A stretch of 64,000 nucleotides of DNA from Micrasema longulum (Eukaryota; Arthropoda; Insecta; Trichoptera; Brachycentridae): positions 186,001 to 250,000 of the forward strand of contig JAGVSM010000459.1 in NCBI GenBank assembly GCA_022494885.1, written 5' to 3'. Below, in pieces: positions 34,741 through 48,069 of the stretch. The notes beneath the pieces are model-generated. The model saw only the letters and a list, made by a program, of their open reading frames with translations. It was not told the origin of the DNA and ran no database searches. Numbering within the stretch: the first letter of the stretch is position 1; the number at the start of each line of letters is the position of its first letter. Made by a program: the position numbers and the translations under genes.

Positions 34741-34980
34741 CTTTCATGTAACTTTCACGTAATCTTTCCGGCCGCACGGCAATATTTTGGTGCCGGAGTT
34801 GGTACCCAGTACCCAGTGGCCAGTGGCCAGTAGCCACATACATGCGCTACTCTGCTTCATCATCGTGAGTAGGAAAATAATAAATATTTTTTATTGTGTC
34901 TTACTGTGGAATGTGAGTCTCGTAAAGACAAAGTTTATATTACGCAAACTTACTACAAGTTGACAGGTAGATCAAAAATA

Positions 34981-35312
34981 TACAGCGTGTATGGTTAACC
35001 CTGTCGAATCTGAAACCCTGATGATAGGTATGAGCATGAAGACATGTTGGCACATTTAAAAAATGTGATTTAGAAGCGTTTCAAAACTATTTTTTTTTTC
35101 TTTTAAAAACCAAATAGTCGCTTTCCTCTGCAGGGGAGAAACATGGATGCGGAGGGGGTAGCTAACTCTGCAATTTGCAATTTTGTAAGCAACCGTTTGT
35201 TTTTAAAAAAAATATTTAGGAATGTTTCTATTTTTTTTTATGTGCGAATGTCATCTCGATCATGCCGATCATCGTGGTTTCGGATGTGACAAGGTTTACC
35301 ATACAGCTGTAT
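34981..35312. repeat. Foldback element, copy 2
   Basis: Left tacagcgtgtatggttaacc and right ggtttaccatacagctgt are inverted. The inner tgcaggggagaaacatgg and gtaagcaaccgtttg match copy 1. Lies about 360 bases upstream of the DHPAAS-1 start codon. Confidence 0.6.
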
Positions 35313-35942
35313 ATGCATATTCACGTTTTCCAGGAGCAGACTGCGAAACTTCAGAAGAACATTTTTTACAATGTACCTTTGAAAACATCCTAATAATTTT
35401 TTTGGAAAATTATACTTTTCAATATTTAAGGGAAAAAAATCATTGTGATTAAATACGTATCTGACCAACGAAGCGATGCTCGGACAGGGACTATGGAAGC
35501 CGCTGTGTAGGGGAGGGGTAGGGGTTTGTAGAAGGCATGCTAGTCCGAGACATTAAGGATTGTCTCCATTTCCAAATAAAAAATTCACAAAAACAGAATT
35601 TTTGAAAAAAAATTATGAGGAATAAAAAAAAAAAACCATGAGGGATGTTCCTTTGAAGTTTCGTGGTCTGGCCTTGAAACACATTGTAAATCGCTAGCAC
35701 AAAGCAACACTGAGATATCTCTGAAGAACACGTTCTGAGATAATCGGACTTTAATGAGTGCAAAGGATCTGGCTGAATTAAATTATTTGAAGTAGGTTAT
35801 GAATAGTATATACTCACATTAACTATCTAACGTCAATGTTACATTATTTGAAAATATTTATTTGTTTAATTTATTAAAATATCTGCGTGTGTATCTCAAA
35901 ATCTAAAGTTTTGGGTTTATCTCACTGCGCGCTTATTCCGTC

Positions 35943-36066
35943 ACAATTTCGTTTCGTAAGTTCGTTCATTCGCTACATATCCATCTCATTCTAACGCAAT
36001 CAAAACCAAGTTTCGCTCTCGTTCCCTCCCATACGATACTAATGAATTTACGAAACGAATTAGTTA
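35943..36066. repeat. Small hairpin element
   Basis: Arms at 35943-35970 (aatttcgtttcgtaagttcg) and 36041-36066 (gaatttacgaaacgaatta) are inverted copies around a 70-base loop. Confidence 0.45.
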
Positions 36067-36479
36067 CGGCTAGCGATATATAGGTATATATATATTTTTA
36101 CTTACGAACAAATTATGTAGGTGCGAATTTATTGAGAATACAAAGAGATGTACAGATTAAATAAATATAAATAGAAACTATAAAAATGTAATTATATATA
36201 AAAATATTAGGGCCTGCCATCCAATAACATACATATGTGCAGTTAATTATACTAAAACAAAGCGACGACGCGCGACGGTTTAAACTATATAAAAAATAAA
36301 TATACTATAAGTTAAATGAAAGAAATATGCACAAAACAAGGAGATAGTGGAAAGGAAAAGAAGGAAATTGGCGAGGAGTTGTGGAGGACGAATGAAGGAA
36401 AGTAGGAGTGGAAAATTGCATTTGATTTGATGACGTGAAATAAAGAGAAGAAAATGACAAAACGTCTATTCTCTGCTAT

Positions 36480-36995
36480 TCTGAATCAAGCTCATTAGTT
36501 CTCTTCTGTAGCTATAATATGGAGTGTTAAACACATCAAAACTATTAAAATTCTTGTAAAATGTTTCACATATACAAGCGATGGTAGAATGTTTTCGATC
36601 ATAAGTATAATGTTAGGAATGTAGAAAATATCAGACAGTCTAGTTGGTCTGGAGGAAACACGGTAAGCAAGTTGATAAATTAGTTCTGCAAATTTATTAT
36701 TTACAATTTTGTAAAACAGGATCTGATCGAAGATATCTCTTTGTATGTAGATTTATCTCGATTATAAGTAGATGTAAGGAATCGAATATTATTATTGATT
36801 TTTTAATCGATTATAAAGTTATTTAAATTACAATCAAAATAATTCTTATCCCGATTTCCTTTAGCAAGGCTGATCATTCTGGGTAGAGGTGCCTGAAAAC
36901 CATAATTAGTCGTATGATGACCGAGGGACAGAATTTCACTATTTCTTTGAAGGAACGTCAAGTAGTTATTTGTCCGAAAATAGTCAGAAAATCGA
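36480..36995 (-). mobile_element. LINE fragment, same family, endonuclease end
   Basis: Positions 36870-36990 match 18970-19080 (attctgggtagagg, gatgaccgag, cagaatttca), the 5' endonuclease part. The rest to 36480 looks like decayed LINE. Confidence 0.5.
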
Positions 36996-37067
36996 ATAAA
37001 CCATTAAGTATTTTTAAGATGCAGATTGTATTATTAAATTCCATTTAACACTTTGTTATAAGACCAT

Positions 37068-37478
37068 TTGAATTTATTTTGAAGCGCTCCTATACAGTTT
37101 TGGAAAGCACATATCTCTTCATCAAGAGGACTAGTTATGAACTAAATCATAAATTACACATAATTGATATATTTACACCTGTAAAGTAATGTAATATATT
37201 TATTTAGATAGTGTACAAATAAAAGTTGAATAGCTTATGCCTTAACTAACAAACAATATATATTCAAAAATAATTTTAAAAACAATACATTGTTAAAAAA
37301 ATCAGACGCTTTCAGATGACACTCTATCTACCTATGTAGATGTTTTTTTTTAACAAAAATCGTCGCCAGCCCACGAAACGATGTGATAGACCCAGAATCC
37401 CTAATATCCTTTGGCAACTTAGATGGAAAGATATGTAATTTCCGAAACTGTATAGAAGTGCTTTAAATTTAACTAGTC
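37068..37478. repeat. Inverted-repeat element (MITE-like)
   Basis: Left arm gaagcgctcctatacagttt (37082) to about 37125 pairs with the right arm 37425-37470 (gaaactgtatagaagtgctt). Arms are about 40 bases; the element is about 400 bases. Confidence 0.55.
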
Positions 37479-37829
37479 TCATAATAGTGTTTAATATATT
37501 TAATCATGTTATTCCTCAAAGTTAATTCCGATTCTATCAATAATATGACAGGCAGATTGCTAATTAATTATAAATATTCAATTTCGTAAATTTCATATGC
37601 AAGATACGTAGGATATGTAACATGATATAACAGGATATGTAACGAGATGTAACAAGATAAGGTTCCAATTTGTCTTAGAGAAAAAAATAGAAAAATCACA
37701 AGGAGAATATGCACAAACTCAAATTATGTTTGCGGGTAGTCAAAGATTGCTTAGTAAGTTAGATATAGAAAATTTGAATTTGAAATGGATTAATCAGACC
37801 CATTATCTTATCTGTCTAAATATGCTTTG

Positions 37830-38080
37830 CCTGTTTTGTGGTCTAACGGTCAGCGCGTTACCTACCATGCAGGAGGTTTCGACTCAAGATGGTTGACATT
37901 AAATATTGACAAGGGTGTTTTTACATTGCGATATTTCATTGACCGTGGACTGGCACCTAAAGCGTAAGACTGTTTTGTTTTCCTTCGCACACGAAGTTAC
38001 AACTAAAATAATCCAGATACGCTACCAATTCTGTACTGTACCTATGAATTATTAGGTGCTAAAAGGGAATGATAATGATG
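37830..38080 (+). mobile_element. tRNA-derived SINE
   Basis: Head gtggtctaacggtcagcgcg, eroded B box near 37877-37890, body gcacctaaagcgtaagact, gatgatggtg tail. Confidence 0.7.
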
Positions 38081-39089
38081 GTGAAATATACTTTCGTACG
38101 TGAGTTAATGGCAATCACTTATGCGAAAAAATAGGTAAAACGGAAACTTGTATTTCTGTACTTTAAAGGGTGCCTTCTCAAGCTTTTTGATCTCCATTGA
38201 ACCAGTTTACTGTTTAGTTTTTTTCTTGAAATTTGTTGCAGTAATATATTTTTATAATTTGTCATGGTCAGATTCCGAATAAGGTGAATGAATTTTTTAT
38301 CGATTTTGTACCGTCTCCTTACTCTAAGGAGCGGGTGTTCACATCTGTGCCTCGATTATGAACGCTATCGTCATCTGTATATATCGAGACGGTATACTTA
38401 ACTTCTGTACTATCTGTATCTTACCTCGGTATGTTCTACCTTCTTGTCATACCGACATCATATGACCAAAACAAGCCAATGGAATGACCGCAAACAATTA
38501 TTCCACGTTCCTTAAGTCATTTACATTAAAAATAGTTCTCATTTATATTTTAAATAGGCTTCTGTAATAAAAAGTGCTCACTTCAAAGCGATTACAAACT
38601 CCAATAAATCCCAATTCAAGCAAAAAATGCTCGCTTGAACATGAATTTTGTATGATGCTTAACGATCGTCTGTATGTATCTACCGATCGACTACAAAGCC
38701 GGCTCCTATAACGTATCGATACATACACTCGGAAAGATAGTAAAACAGATGGAAAAAAGAAAATAAATAAATATTTTTTTAGAGTGGTAATTTTCTGACG
38801 CATATAATCTGTGTGTGACGCCTAGATACTCTTATTTGTTATTAGGAGAGAACCTAGCGACATTATTTTCACATCTAGGCTTTCGTTTTATTAAAGTGAC
38901 AGTTACGTCGCAATTTAATTCGACTGCAAAACTTACTTATTTCTCTCTCATATTTTTAAAAGGCTTTTAAGAAAACAAGTGCCAACCTCAAAACGTTTAA
39001 AAAATGTAATAAATCATAGTTAAAGGAAAAAATGCTCGGTGGAACCAAATTTTTAACACTTGTAATGCGTAGATAAACGTATAGAGGGG

Positions 39090-39385
39090 TTCTAGACCCG
39101 TCGGTATAAACCAATGTACTTACATCAAAATTTGATGGTGGGGGGTATCGGTAGTGTACCTGAATAGTCGGTCGGGAGATTTTTATCTTCAACTATGACG
39201 TCATACTGAAGCTATGTCATTTAGAGTGTAGATATGTGTACCGTGACGTACGCTTCCCCTTGATTCATATCGATGTACCTACCCAAAACTTGAAGGTGGG
39301 GGGTCGGTGGTAAATCTTTATAATCGCTAGAGGGAATTTATCTTCAACTATACCGTCAAGGTGAAGGGTATGACGTCTTTATCTT
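39090..39385. repeat. Two-unit tandem repeat
   Basis: 39100-39215 and 39265-39385 share ttgatggtggggggt / ttgaaggtggggggt, then tatcttcaactat and gacgtc: a diverged duplication with a period of about 165 bases. Confidence 0.4.
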
Positions 39386-39490
39386 CCCATCATAATCGAG
39401 GCCCAGGAGAGGTCTAGTGAGCCGTGAAGGGACTCACTTAAAACCATTGAACCCGGGGGAAAAGCGTCTGAAATAACTTACGGTAAAAGG

Positions 39491-39870
39491 TTCAATGATG
39501 AAGTTCGGTGGTTTTAAAAAAAATATGTATTTGTTAATAAAAAAAAAATGTATTTTTATTAACCTTATTATCAGCGCTATGACTTTTTAAAAAGTTTTTG
39601 TAATTACTCTATCTGTGACGGCACAAGTTCTCTTCGGCGAGTTCTGCTAATTGATGGGTTGGCTTCCCATAAATCGGAAATCTATTAAAACAGGCTTTTA
39701 TTTGTTGATTCGGAAGAACTAGTGACGTCGCCGTCGTTGAAAGTAGTGAATTTTCATTAAAATATTTTTTTACACATTTTCGAGGAAATTTTATGTACAA
39801 TTAAATGCTCTAATGTTTAAGAAAATTTTCTTAAATCCAATTTCTCATCGCGCTGAACTTCCTCATTGAA
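39491..39870. repeat. MITE family B copy
   Basis: Ends ttcaatgatgaagttc and gaacttcctcattgaa form a 16-base inverted repeat with one mismatch. Internal ttattatcagcgctatga. Confidence 0.65.
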
Positions 39871-41154
39871 TTTCTTCCCATAAAATAAGAACACTAAAAC
39901 ACCGGCACCCCGCTTCAATAAATCGGTTGTAAAAGGATGATTAGATGTTATATGTAGATGTAGGTACTAGTCTAGTTAATACAAAAATATAGTAATCGAA
40001 TAGTTAGACGTCCAAACCAAGGTTTCTAAACCTTTGTAGCTCATGGCCCACTAACTTTTAAGTTCCATTTATGTCTGTGGCCTCCTCCCCTTATGGTCAC
40101 TTTAAGAATAAAATTATCTTATTATCTGTACCATGTATTTGAAATATCATGCGCCCTTGAGGTAATTTTTCTCAAAAATGCTGCCATTTAATAATTTTTT
40201 AAACGTTCTTATACCTATATTAATACCCTTTAACAAGTTGTTCTGTTTTGATGAAATACATTTAAATATACGTCTATCTGGTCCTCAGGTCATTATCAAG
40301 AAGTGAAATAATCGAAGGTGAAGGTCACCTTTCTTACATTTCCATGAGGCCGTTACGAATTGCGATTACAGATAAAAAACTAACAAATAAGTTTGATATG
40401 AAATGTGTACAGCAAGTCAAGTCCCTTATACTAGTATTGCATACTCGCGTATTACGCATGTAGGTTTACATAGCGCAAGAGCTCTATAAAATACAGTAGA
40501 ACTCCGTTTATCCGATCTCCAGTCATCCGGATTTTCAAAGCAATTAACTTTGCTAGGCATGTTTTAGCTAGTATTTATATGATAATCTGGCGCTAATTAG
40601 TCCGGATAGTTAGACTTTTACTGTTTTCGTTTTTTCTTTATTATAAAATATCATCACCTGTATCATTGTACCATTGAATATTATTTTTGGATGCTGTCAT
40701 TCTAATTTTTAACCATCCAGAAAAAACACGTATGCTAACGTTTTACAAAATCCAACAACAGTTTTAAATACTACAATAACTTGATCATTTGCTGTTAAAT
40801 TCTTTCATGCCTAGATATAATTCAAATTATTATTATAGTTAGGTGTCACGTTAAATTTTAAGTATTAAATACATGGGTTGTATTTTTTTAAGATCAATAA
40901 TCATTTACTTACTCGTATATTGTGCGGGGTATTTTTAGGCTACTGACATTAAACATAATATATTGCATAAGAACACCGTTTCAGACATGTATTAGTTTCT
41001 TTTAAGAAGTACTAAGTATTTAACTAGCCACAAGATCCTGTAAATCGTAGAATTAGACAATTACACTACCGACATCGAACATTATACGCTAGTTAAGTAA
41101 GTTAATACATAGATCAGACATGTGTTTCATGCTAACATTGAAGGAGGATGAATC

Positions 41155-41575
41155 CAACTATGTGTGTGGTTAACAGCTGGAGGCGCGGTGCAGAAGCCTG
41201 GGTGAAGACCTATGCGACATCCCATCGGTGATAGGTAATAATGAACGCACACGAGAGGTAGTATCATACATGATAAATATAGTGCAGGCAATTGGTAAAA
41301 TAAACCAAAGTAGGGAACAAAATGCCAAACACTCCTCTAGTGGAACGGAAGGCCTGTTGACTACTGCCAACATGCCGGCTTCTCTTGAAGAGTTTTAAGT
41401 GGTTTCCTCTCGACGAGAGCAAATGCTGAGAAGTTCCTGATTAGCCCACATTAATATGTCCCTCCTGATCCCAATAGTTTAGATACATTTAAGATATTTA
41501 ATTTCAGAAAAATCCACTTTTTGAAATATAAACCTTGTATATGCAAGGTAAATAATAAAGCAACTCCCACATTGA
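41155..41575 (-). pseudogene. Unrecognised ORF-bearing repeat, copy 2
   Basis: Frame 41373-41170 (MLAVVNRPSVPLEECLAF, WFILPIACTIFIMYDTTS, RSLLPITDGM) aligns with copy 1 around the hydrophobic segment. A frameshift follows, then GFCTAPPAVN corresponds to HFCIAPPCYG. Non-coding flank to 41575 is also shared. Homology ends near 41165. Confidence 0.45.
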
Positions 41576-42304
41576 AAATAAATCAAGCATTCGAAATAAT
41601 ATTTCGAAATTCGAGTATTTTAGATGAAATAACATTGAAAATAACATTGAGGTGATCCTCTAAAGCATTTTATTAAGCCAGTGATCCTTTTTAATGTTAT
41701 CCACAGCACGCAAAGTACATAAATTCTGTACCTAATAGACTTAGTACCCATATAAAAAATAAATTGTTATTAAAGATTTAAGTTTGATTTTTATCACTAG
41801 AGTTTTATAAACAAATGACATTTAGAGAAGCAGCTGTATGGTCCATCATTTTACAGATTGAACTCATGTGGCCCCTAAATATACTCGTATACTGGCGTGA
41901 TTTACAAGGGGACCACCTTGTCCCCGTTGAGAAACCCTGGTGCAAACTATCTACATACTTGTAGTATTGTATTTATGTCCGTCATGATAAGTTATAGTCT
42001 TCCGTTTTGTCAATGATCGGCCATCTTGGATGCAGCACATATTTTGAAGAACTAATATTTAACACATGTTTTACAATAGTTACGCGAATCGGATAATTTA
42101 TGGAATTCAGAATGCCTAACAGAAATTTCCCAACAGAAAAAAAAACTGTTGTTAAATGATATTCTACACAACGAAAAGCGGAATGTTCTCTTTTAATTTT
42201 AGGAAAAAATTGCTACAAAAATATACATATTAATTATACTTTCGAAGCTCAAAACATATTGTTCATGTTACGTAGCGCCATGTGCGAGATATCTCGCTCT
42301 TAAA

Positions 42305-42595
42305 GGCCCATTTCACACCATGGTAAAATGATCACGGTACGAATTATAACCATATTATATGGTGGATATATGATTGCATTATAATTGTTTTTATTAATTT
42401 AACGTAAAACAAACGCAGTAACAAGTGCACCATAAGGCCGACTAATCTCCACTTAATTTCCTTTTCCATGATTTTCACCAAAAAGTAGCCGCTGAATAAA
42501 TTTGAAATAAATACCCACCTTCAAAATATACACATGTCATTCCACACTTATTTTACCGTGCCGTGTGGATTTTGACGATAAATGAGAAATGGGCC
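42305..42595. repeat. MITE family A, copy 2
   Basis: Same ends (ggcccatttcacaccatg, gagaaatgggcc) and same internal block (gccgactaatctccact, aagtagccgct) as 15213-15510. Confidence 0.6.
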
Positions 42596-42606
42596 AAAGT
42601 GTTAAA

Positions 42607-42985
42607 ATGAGGAAGTACAGTGCTACGGCAAATTGTATATAAAAAATGTTTTCTTACACTCGGTAAAAGTTAAAGCATTTAATATTACGACGAGTTTCAC
42701 TAAAATGCATGAAAAAATAATAAAAACGAAATACTTTAAACAAGTTCATCTATATCGACCAATGATATAATTTTGTGATAGATTTCTGGTTTCCGCGAAG
42801 CTAACCCCCCAATCAGGAGTGTCCCGAAAAGTGTGTGTTAGACAAGGCCTAGGTTAGAAGAGTGACGTTACGCACGGAGTAATTCAACAATTACAAAATT
42901 TTAAAAAGTCGTAGCGAAGATAATACGACACATAAAAAGATGTATTTTTGGATTATTTTGATAGTCTATTAACAAACAAAAAAAT
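42607..42985. repeat. MITE family B copy adjoining family A
   Basis: Left end atgaggaagtacagtgctac starts 12 bases after family A copy 2. Right end is not clean. Internal acgtcg and gatagtctattaac blocks are shared with 33183-33606. Confidence 0.55.
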
Positions 42986-42999
42986 ATTTCTTAAATCAT

Positions 43000-45480
43000 C
43001 ATAAAAAGAAACAAAATCTTAAATATACATTATTATTACTTTTGTACAGCTTTTTCCTGTTTTTGTTTATTACTTTTGAAATTTTAACAATTTAAATAAA
43101 AACAACTAATCCAAACAATGTCAATATTAAATACTTTGGTAAATACGTAACAGATAATAAGCGTTTTTATTTATTTATGTTGGGACACCGCATCGATTAA
43201 GTTGTGCAAAATGAAAATTACCGAGTCCATGATAGTTTTTCTAAAACTTCGTCGAGTTTTAAGTTGGTTAAAAAAGGCCTCTAGCGGTCAAATGCCAAAG
43301 CGCGTGAATCTAAACTCTAACAGACGCTGAAATTCGGTGCGAGTTTTTGCTAAATTAATCTGTTTTGTAAACTATCAATAGAGACCACTAGTAGTAACTT
43401 TAATACATAATATTATGTTCCTGGTCGCAAATAACAAACAAAATTAAATAAAGTAGGCGCGGCGTACTTTTTATTAATATTTAGTTTTCTAAAAATGAAA
43501 CATAATATGAGCTGTAGAAAAAGTGTTGTAATTTTTTTATAATTAAAACAACAACAAAAATTACCAGAAGTGCTTGCAAATATTGAAATTATTTTCCAAA
43601 ACCTTCCCGAAAAGAAACGACAATTAAACTAATAAATAATATATGTATATATAATATATGTGTACGAGTAAATAGTGTTATTAGCGCTATAATTTTTTTA
43701 ACACTCCGATGGTCGTAATGTATTATTAAAAACATAGCATATTTTTTTCGCTGTCGCTCATTCATAGGTGCATAAGTGCATAGGGCCCTACACTGTAACG
43801 CTGAATGCAGCGTACCTCGATAATATATTACAAGTGGTAAGCTGATCAGTCTTACGCTTCTGGAACCAGTCCAGGAACAGTAAAATATAGCTGAGTTAAA
43901 CCACCTCTCAAACAAATATTTTAATCCAACCCTCCCAGGAATCGATCCTGGGACCTTAATCATGGTAGGAGTAGGAGAATACGCTGACCACTACATTTCT
44001 AGGCTGACTAATCTCTACTCGATTTTCTGTTTAAGGATTTTAACCTGAGAGTAGCGAGTCAATAAAAATCGTCAAGGCTTTTGGTTCTATTTCACAATCA
44101 TAACTGAATTCCTCATCCGCCTGGACACAGACAATGTAATAAATTCATGTACGTTGGCTTCATTCAGTTTAAACTAGAAGACTATGACGATGATATTTTT
44201 TTCCATTTAAAATAATTATTTAACATTACAAAAACCACATTAGATTTTTAAAAATTAAACAAAACTTTAGGAAACTAATTTATTTGATTTAGGTACCTAT
44301 AAAAATGGAAAAATATTCATATAAAAATATAATATTGTATGTATGATTACATAATACTAATTTACAATAATGTGGCCTAAGATAGACCTACACGTATCGC
44401 ACCTTTAGGACGAAAAGGACTCAACTAAAAAAATCTACTTTTTGGGAAACTGCAAAAGAAGAGTGTAAATTGTGACACCTTCGTACTCTTTCGTCGATTG
44501 TTTCGTATTTTTCGAAGTAAGCACCAAATTATACCAAAGGCATTCGGCTATGAATCTATGAAAAAAATCGTAATAAAAATAAATTATTATAAGTTTAAAC
44601 AAGACAATTATTTAATGAGTCATTATTAGATTTAAAAAAAAAAAAACAAACAAACAAATGCACTTTTATAAATAAGATAATAGCATAATTTTTATTAGGT
44701 CAGATCAGGTCGCCAAACACATGTTTTTATTTATTCACGAAATGACATAATCTTAAATAAGTCACTAAGATTATCGGTAAGTCGAAACGATACAATCATA
44801 AAGCTAAATTGGTCGTTTTAATATTAAAAATAAAGTAATTTTTACTATTTGTATAGAAATAAAATCAACTGGCTTTCGGTCACTATATGTTTGACTGCGT
44901 TGCATCCTTCACACTGCAATATAAACACAACACTAATAGCGTCGCTTCCGTACTGACACGGAACCTTAATTCTATGAGTAACAAATAGACCGATGTAACG
45001 GTTTTGTCCTATTCCCACCCAAATGTTACATTTTTTAATGCAGAAAGATGGATAATGTTCATTGAAGTCGTTTTATGATCTCAACTAATTTTAAGTTTTT
45101 TTTTTTAGTTCAGTCGTTTTCGTTCTAAAGGTGCGATATATACATATACATCCACACATATAAGTAGGATGAAAATACATGTTAAAATATTGAAAGATGA
45201 AAAATATGAATATGTATGTACTAAGTAAAATTTTCGTATTCTGTAAAAAAAAAACACGAAGAAAGAAATGAATGCATTATCAATAGTGTGTATTTTTTAA
45301 ACTTTTATATATAATTTAATAAAACCTCTTTCTCTCAACTTTATTTAATTTTACATACCTTCTTTATTATTTACACGGTATATTATGACGATATTGAGAT
45401 TGATACAAAGGTAGGCATATCGCATCTTTATAAAAGTGACAAAAAAAAATCACTTTTTTTTTCGGATTCTCTAAATTGAT
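43000..45480. other. Spacer between the DHPAAS copies, right part
   Basis: One minus-strand SINE (43745-44005); the rest is AT-rich DNA without recognisable features. Confidence 0.5.
43745..44005 (-). mobile_element. tRNA-derived SINE, minus orientation
   Basis: Reverse-complement B box cccaggaatcgatcctggg at 43934-43952, body gcttctggaaccagtccagg and gcatagggccctacactg. Confidence 0.75.
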
Positions 45481-45484
45481 TTAT

Positions 45485-46440
45485 TTTATTTGTTTTATTT
45501 ATTTGTTTTGGAAATCATACAGTATTTTCATAAACACAAAGTACAAGAAAACAAATTTAAAAAGTAAGATCAATTACAGATTTCACATTAATTTATTGTG
45601 AATACAGAAGGAGAGGGAAAAAATAAATACAAAAAAAGAAATATTATAAAAATTAAATAAAAAGAACATAAAAGGGAGACGGCATGTTATAGTCCCAACT
45701 CTACTTTCCTCCCATCACTCTCTACTTCCATGAATATTTATATGTTTTACTAAAAATTCACAACCAACAATAATTCATTAGGTACAGGTAGTAGATATAT
45801 GTTAAAGTAAAAGTTAAGCAGGAGATAAATTTAAAATGTCGCTAACAGATTTGATAAAACTACAGTATTTACATTGCAATATGTCGATGTCACAAAAACT
45901 GTCATTATGAGTAGTCTGTATTCTTCGAAGAGTGTTATTTTTCATATAATTAGTCAGTGATCTCAGAATGTCAAAGGGTACAAACTGACGAGTTCTACGG
46001 ACATAGACTCGATATGAAATGCTTCTAACAATCATAGGATTAGATTATTAACAATTTTATAGAGAAAGCTATCCAACATGATATGCCGAGTTGCGAGATT
46101 TTTAATTATATGAAAATTAGCGGACTCGGTTCTATTTGAAAACGTAACATTATTTTTTTGAACTGGGTTGTGGGCCCGTGGTAGTATTGTTGACTCACGG
46201 ACCAAAAGTCCTAGGTTCAAATGCAACTCTAGCTCAACTCGATTTCCATTTTCCAGCACAAGTCATTTACGACTTTTAGGAAATGGTCTTATTTTTTTTA
46301 TATTTGAGTAAATAATAAGAACTCAAGTATTTACCTTTTTTATTTAAAAAAATCTAATTGTCTAAGAAAACAATTTTGAATATGTTCGATTCGATTTTTC
46401 TAATACTGTATTGAGGATTCCAAATTGGAGAACCAAAATA
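45485..46440 (-). mobile_element. LINE 3' end, same family as 16552-19130
   Basis: 3'UTR (atcatacagtatt, gtaagatcaattacag) and C-terminal frame (46035-45814: [35 protein letters not shown]) match the intron 3 element. Truncated 5' near 46440. Contains a nested SINE at 46157-46345. Confidence 0.75.
46157..46345 (+). mobile_element. tRNA-headed SINE nested in a LINE
   Basis: A box tggtagtattgttgac and B box ggttcaaatgc at 46214-46224. The surrounding LINE (45485-46440) is interrupted at exactly this place when compared with the copy at 17380, so it inserted after the LINE. Confidence 0.65.
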
Positions 46441-46658
46441 AATAAAGTGATAATTAATTAGAAACAATACTGAGCATGATAAACTTATTGCTTTTATAAA
46501 ACAGGATGTTTGTTTTTGAGTAGAAATACTTGGCTTAGACTGTCAATAATAATGTTGTAATCTATAAACAAGTTCCATTACTCAGAAGCAACATAGTGTC
46601 GTTATTCTTATAAAGGTGCGATATGAACTCAGTCAAGAAGTGAAACATACGTTTTCCT

Positions 46659-46664
46659 TTTAAT
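46659..46664 (-). terminator. Possible DHPAAS-2 polyadenylation signal
   Basis: ATTAAA variant on the minus strand about 90 bases after the stop; no canonical AATAAA lies closer. Confidence 0.3.
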
Positions 46665-46753
46665 TTAACGCCAAATAATTAAAAATGCTCGTAAATGAAT
46701 AACTGTTGAAGATAAATAGTTAATGTATAATGAGTAGATAACATTATTTGAGT

Positions 46754-47847
46754 TTACTTTGATTTTTCCATAATTTTATTACAAGATGCGAGTCCGTTAG
46801 ACGGCTGAAATTTTTCGGCTGTATCCATTTTTTCAGAAATATTTTCGATGATTTTAGGCGCAAATAATTTAATAGAATCAACTTGAGATTGTATTTCGTT
46901 CCACGCAAACTCTATATCTGAAAGTTCGCAGAGTCTACTGCAAACGACGAAGCGAACTATGAATTTAGTTTTGTAATGGCACGATACGACAAATATGTTT
47001 TTTCTTTCCATTAATTTGTCGACTAAAGCCTTAGAGAGGCTGTTATCTCCTTTGAGACGGAAGCAGACCAGACCCATACTAACAGTTATGATTTCAAATC
47101 TGTCGTCTTTCAGAACAGCGCCGCGAAATTTTCAGCTAGAGATATTTGCTTTCTGATATGATTTCGTAGTCCGTTCGCGCCATACATTCTGAGTACTGCC
47201 CATAACTTCAGGGATCGGAATCTGCGCCCGAGAGGTATCTGCCAATGTCTATAGTCGGGCATTTTTTGTGATTGATTGTCTTTCAAATAAATCCTCTGAA
47301 CATCGAACGCATCAACGAGATAGTTTCCATCCTTGACCCACATTGCGGAGCAATCGAAATTTACCAGCATCCACTTGTGAGGGTTGAAGTTGAATGAGTC
47401 AGCGTGCTCGACTCCCGCCATCAGGTGTCTGTACTCTGGACAAATAAAAGCCGCTCCTGCATACGCCGCATCAATATGTAGCCAAACTCCCGTGTCCTGG
47501 CAAACTGGAACGATTTCTTCCAGGCAGTCAAAAGCGCATGTTCCAGTTGTTCCAAGATTGACGACAACGTAGCAAGGAATCAGTCCATTTTTGATGTCAT
47601 CTTCCATCGCTTTTCTCAGCGTATCTCCCCTGAGTCTACAACCATCATCAGTTGGAAGGAGTCTCATAGGAACAGCCGCCAGTAATCCGGCCTTCTCTAC
47701 AGAAGAATTAGAGTCTTCCGATGTGTACGCTACCAACTTAGCTCTGACCAAACCGACGTCTAAATCTGGGTTCTTTAATTTAAGGCGATTTATCATTCTT
47801 TCCTTAGCGGCAAGGAGTCCAACGAGTGTACTTTCACTAGCCGAGCC
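46754..47847 (-). CDS. DHPAAS-2 exon 5 (frameshifted)
   Basis: Residues 146-390 read in one frame (Asn192, Lys303, Tyr332) up to TGA at 47112-47110. The remaining C-terminal domain, to a C-terminal EKSK like that of DHPAAS-1, is in the neighbouring frame. Alignment to DHPAAS-1 ([12 protein letters not shown]) puts the lost base in the codon following the ALF run. Confidence 0.9.
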
Positions 47848-47949
47848 CTGTAAAAACATTATTTATATTTTACTTACAAAAAAGTTTAATTAAATAATTT
47901 TGTATTTTTAAAAATATTTATTTACGTAAATCAATCAAATTGGCAATAC

Positions 47950-48069
47950 CTGAATAACTCCACCACCAGGCCCTTCGGAACAGTTTAAGAAATCTTTAGG
48001 CAAGTCCAATAACTTTCCCAACCAATTCATCATTTCTACTTCTAATTCTGTACAAGCAGGTCCAGATAT
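47950..48069 (-). CDS. DHPAAS-2 exon 4
   Basis: Residues 106-145, [16 protein letters not shown] to GPGGGVIQ. Acceptor ttgtag, donor CAG|gtattg. Confidence 0.92.

Larger units (their letters stand above)
38090..41150. other. Spacer between the DHPAAS copies, left part
   Basis: A two-unit tandem repeat, a MITE B copy and a block like 9850-9900 near 40497. No gene recognised. Confidence 0.5.
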
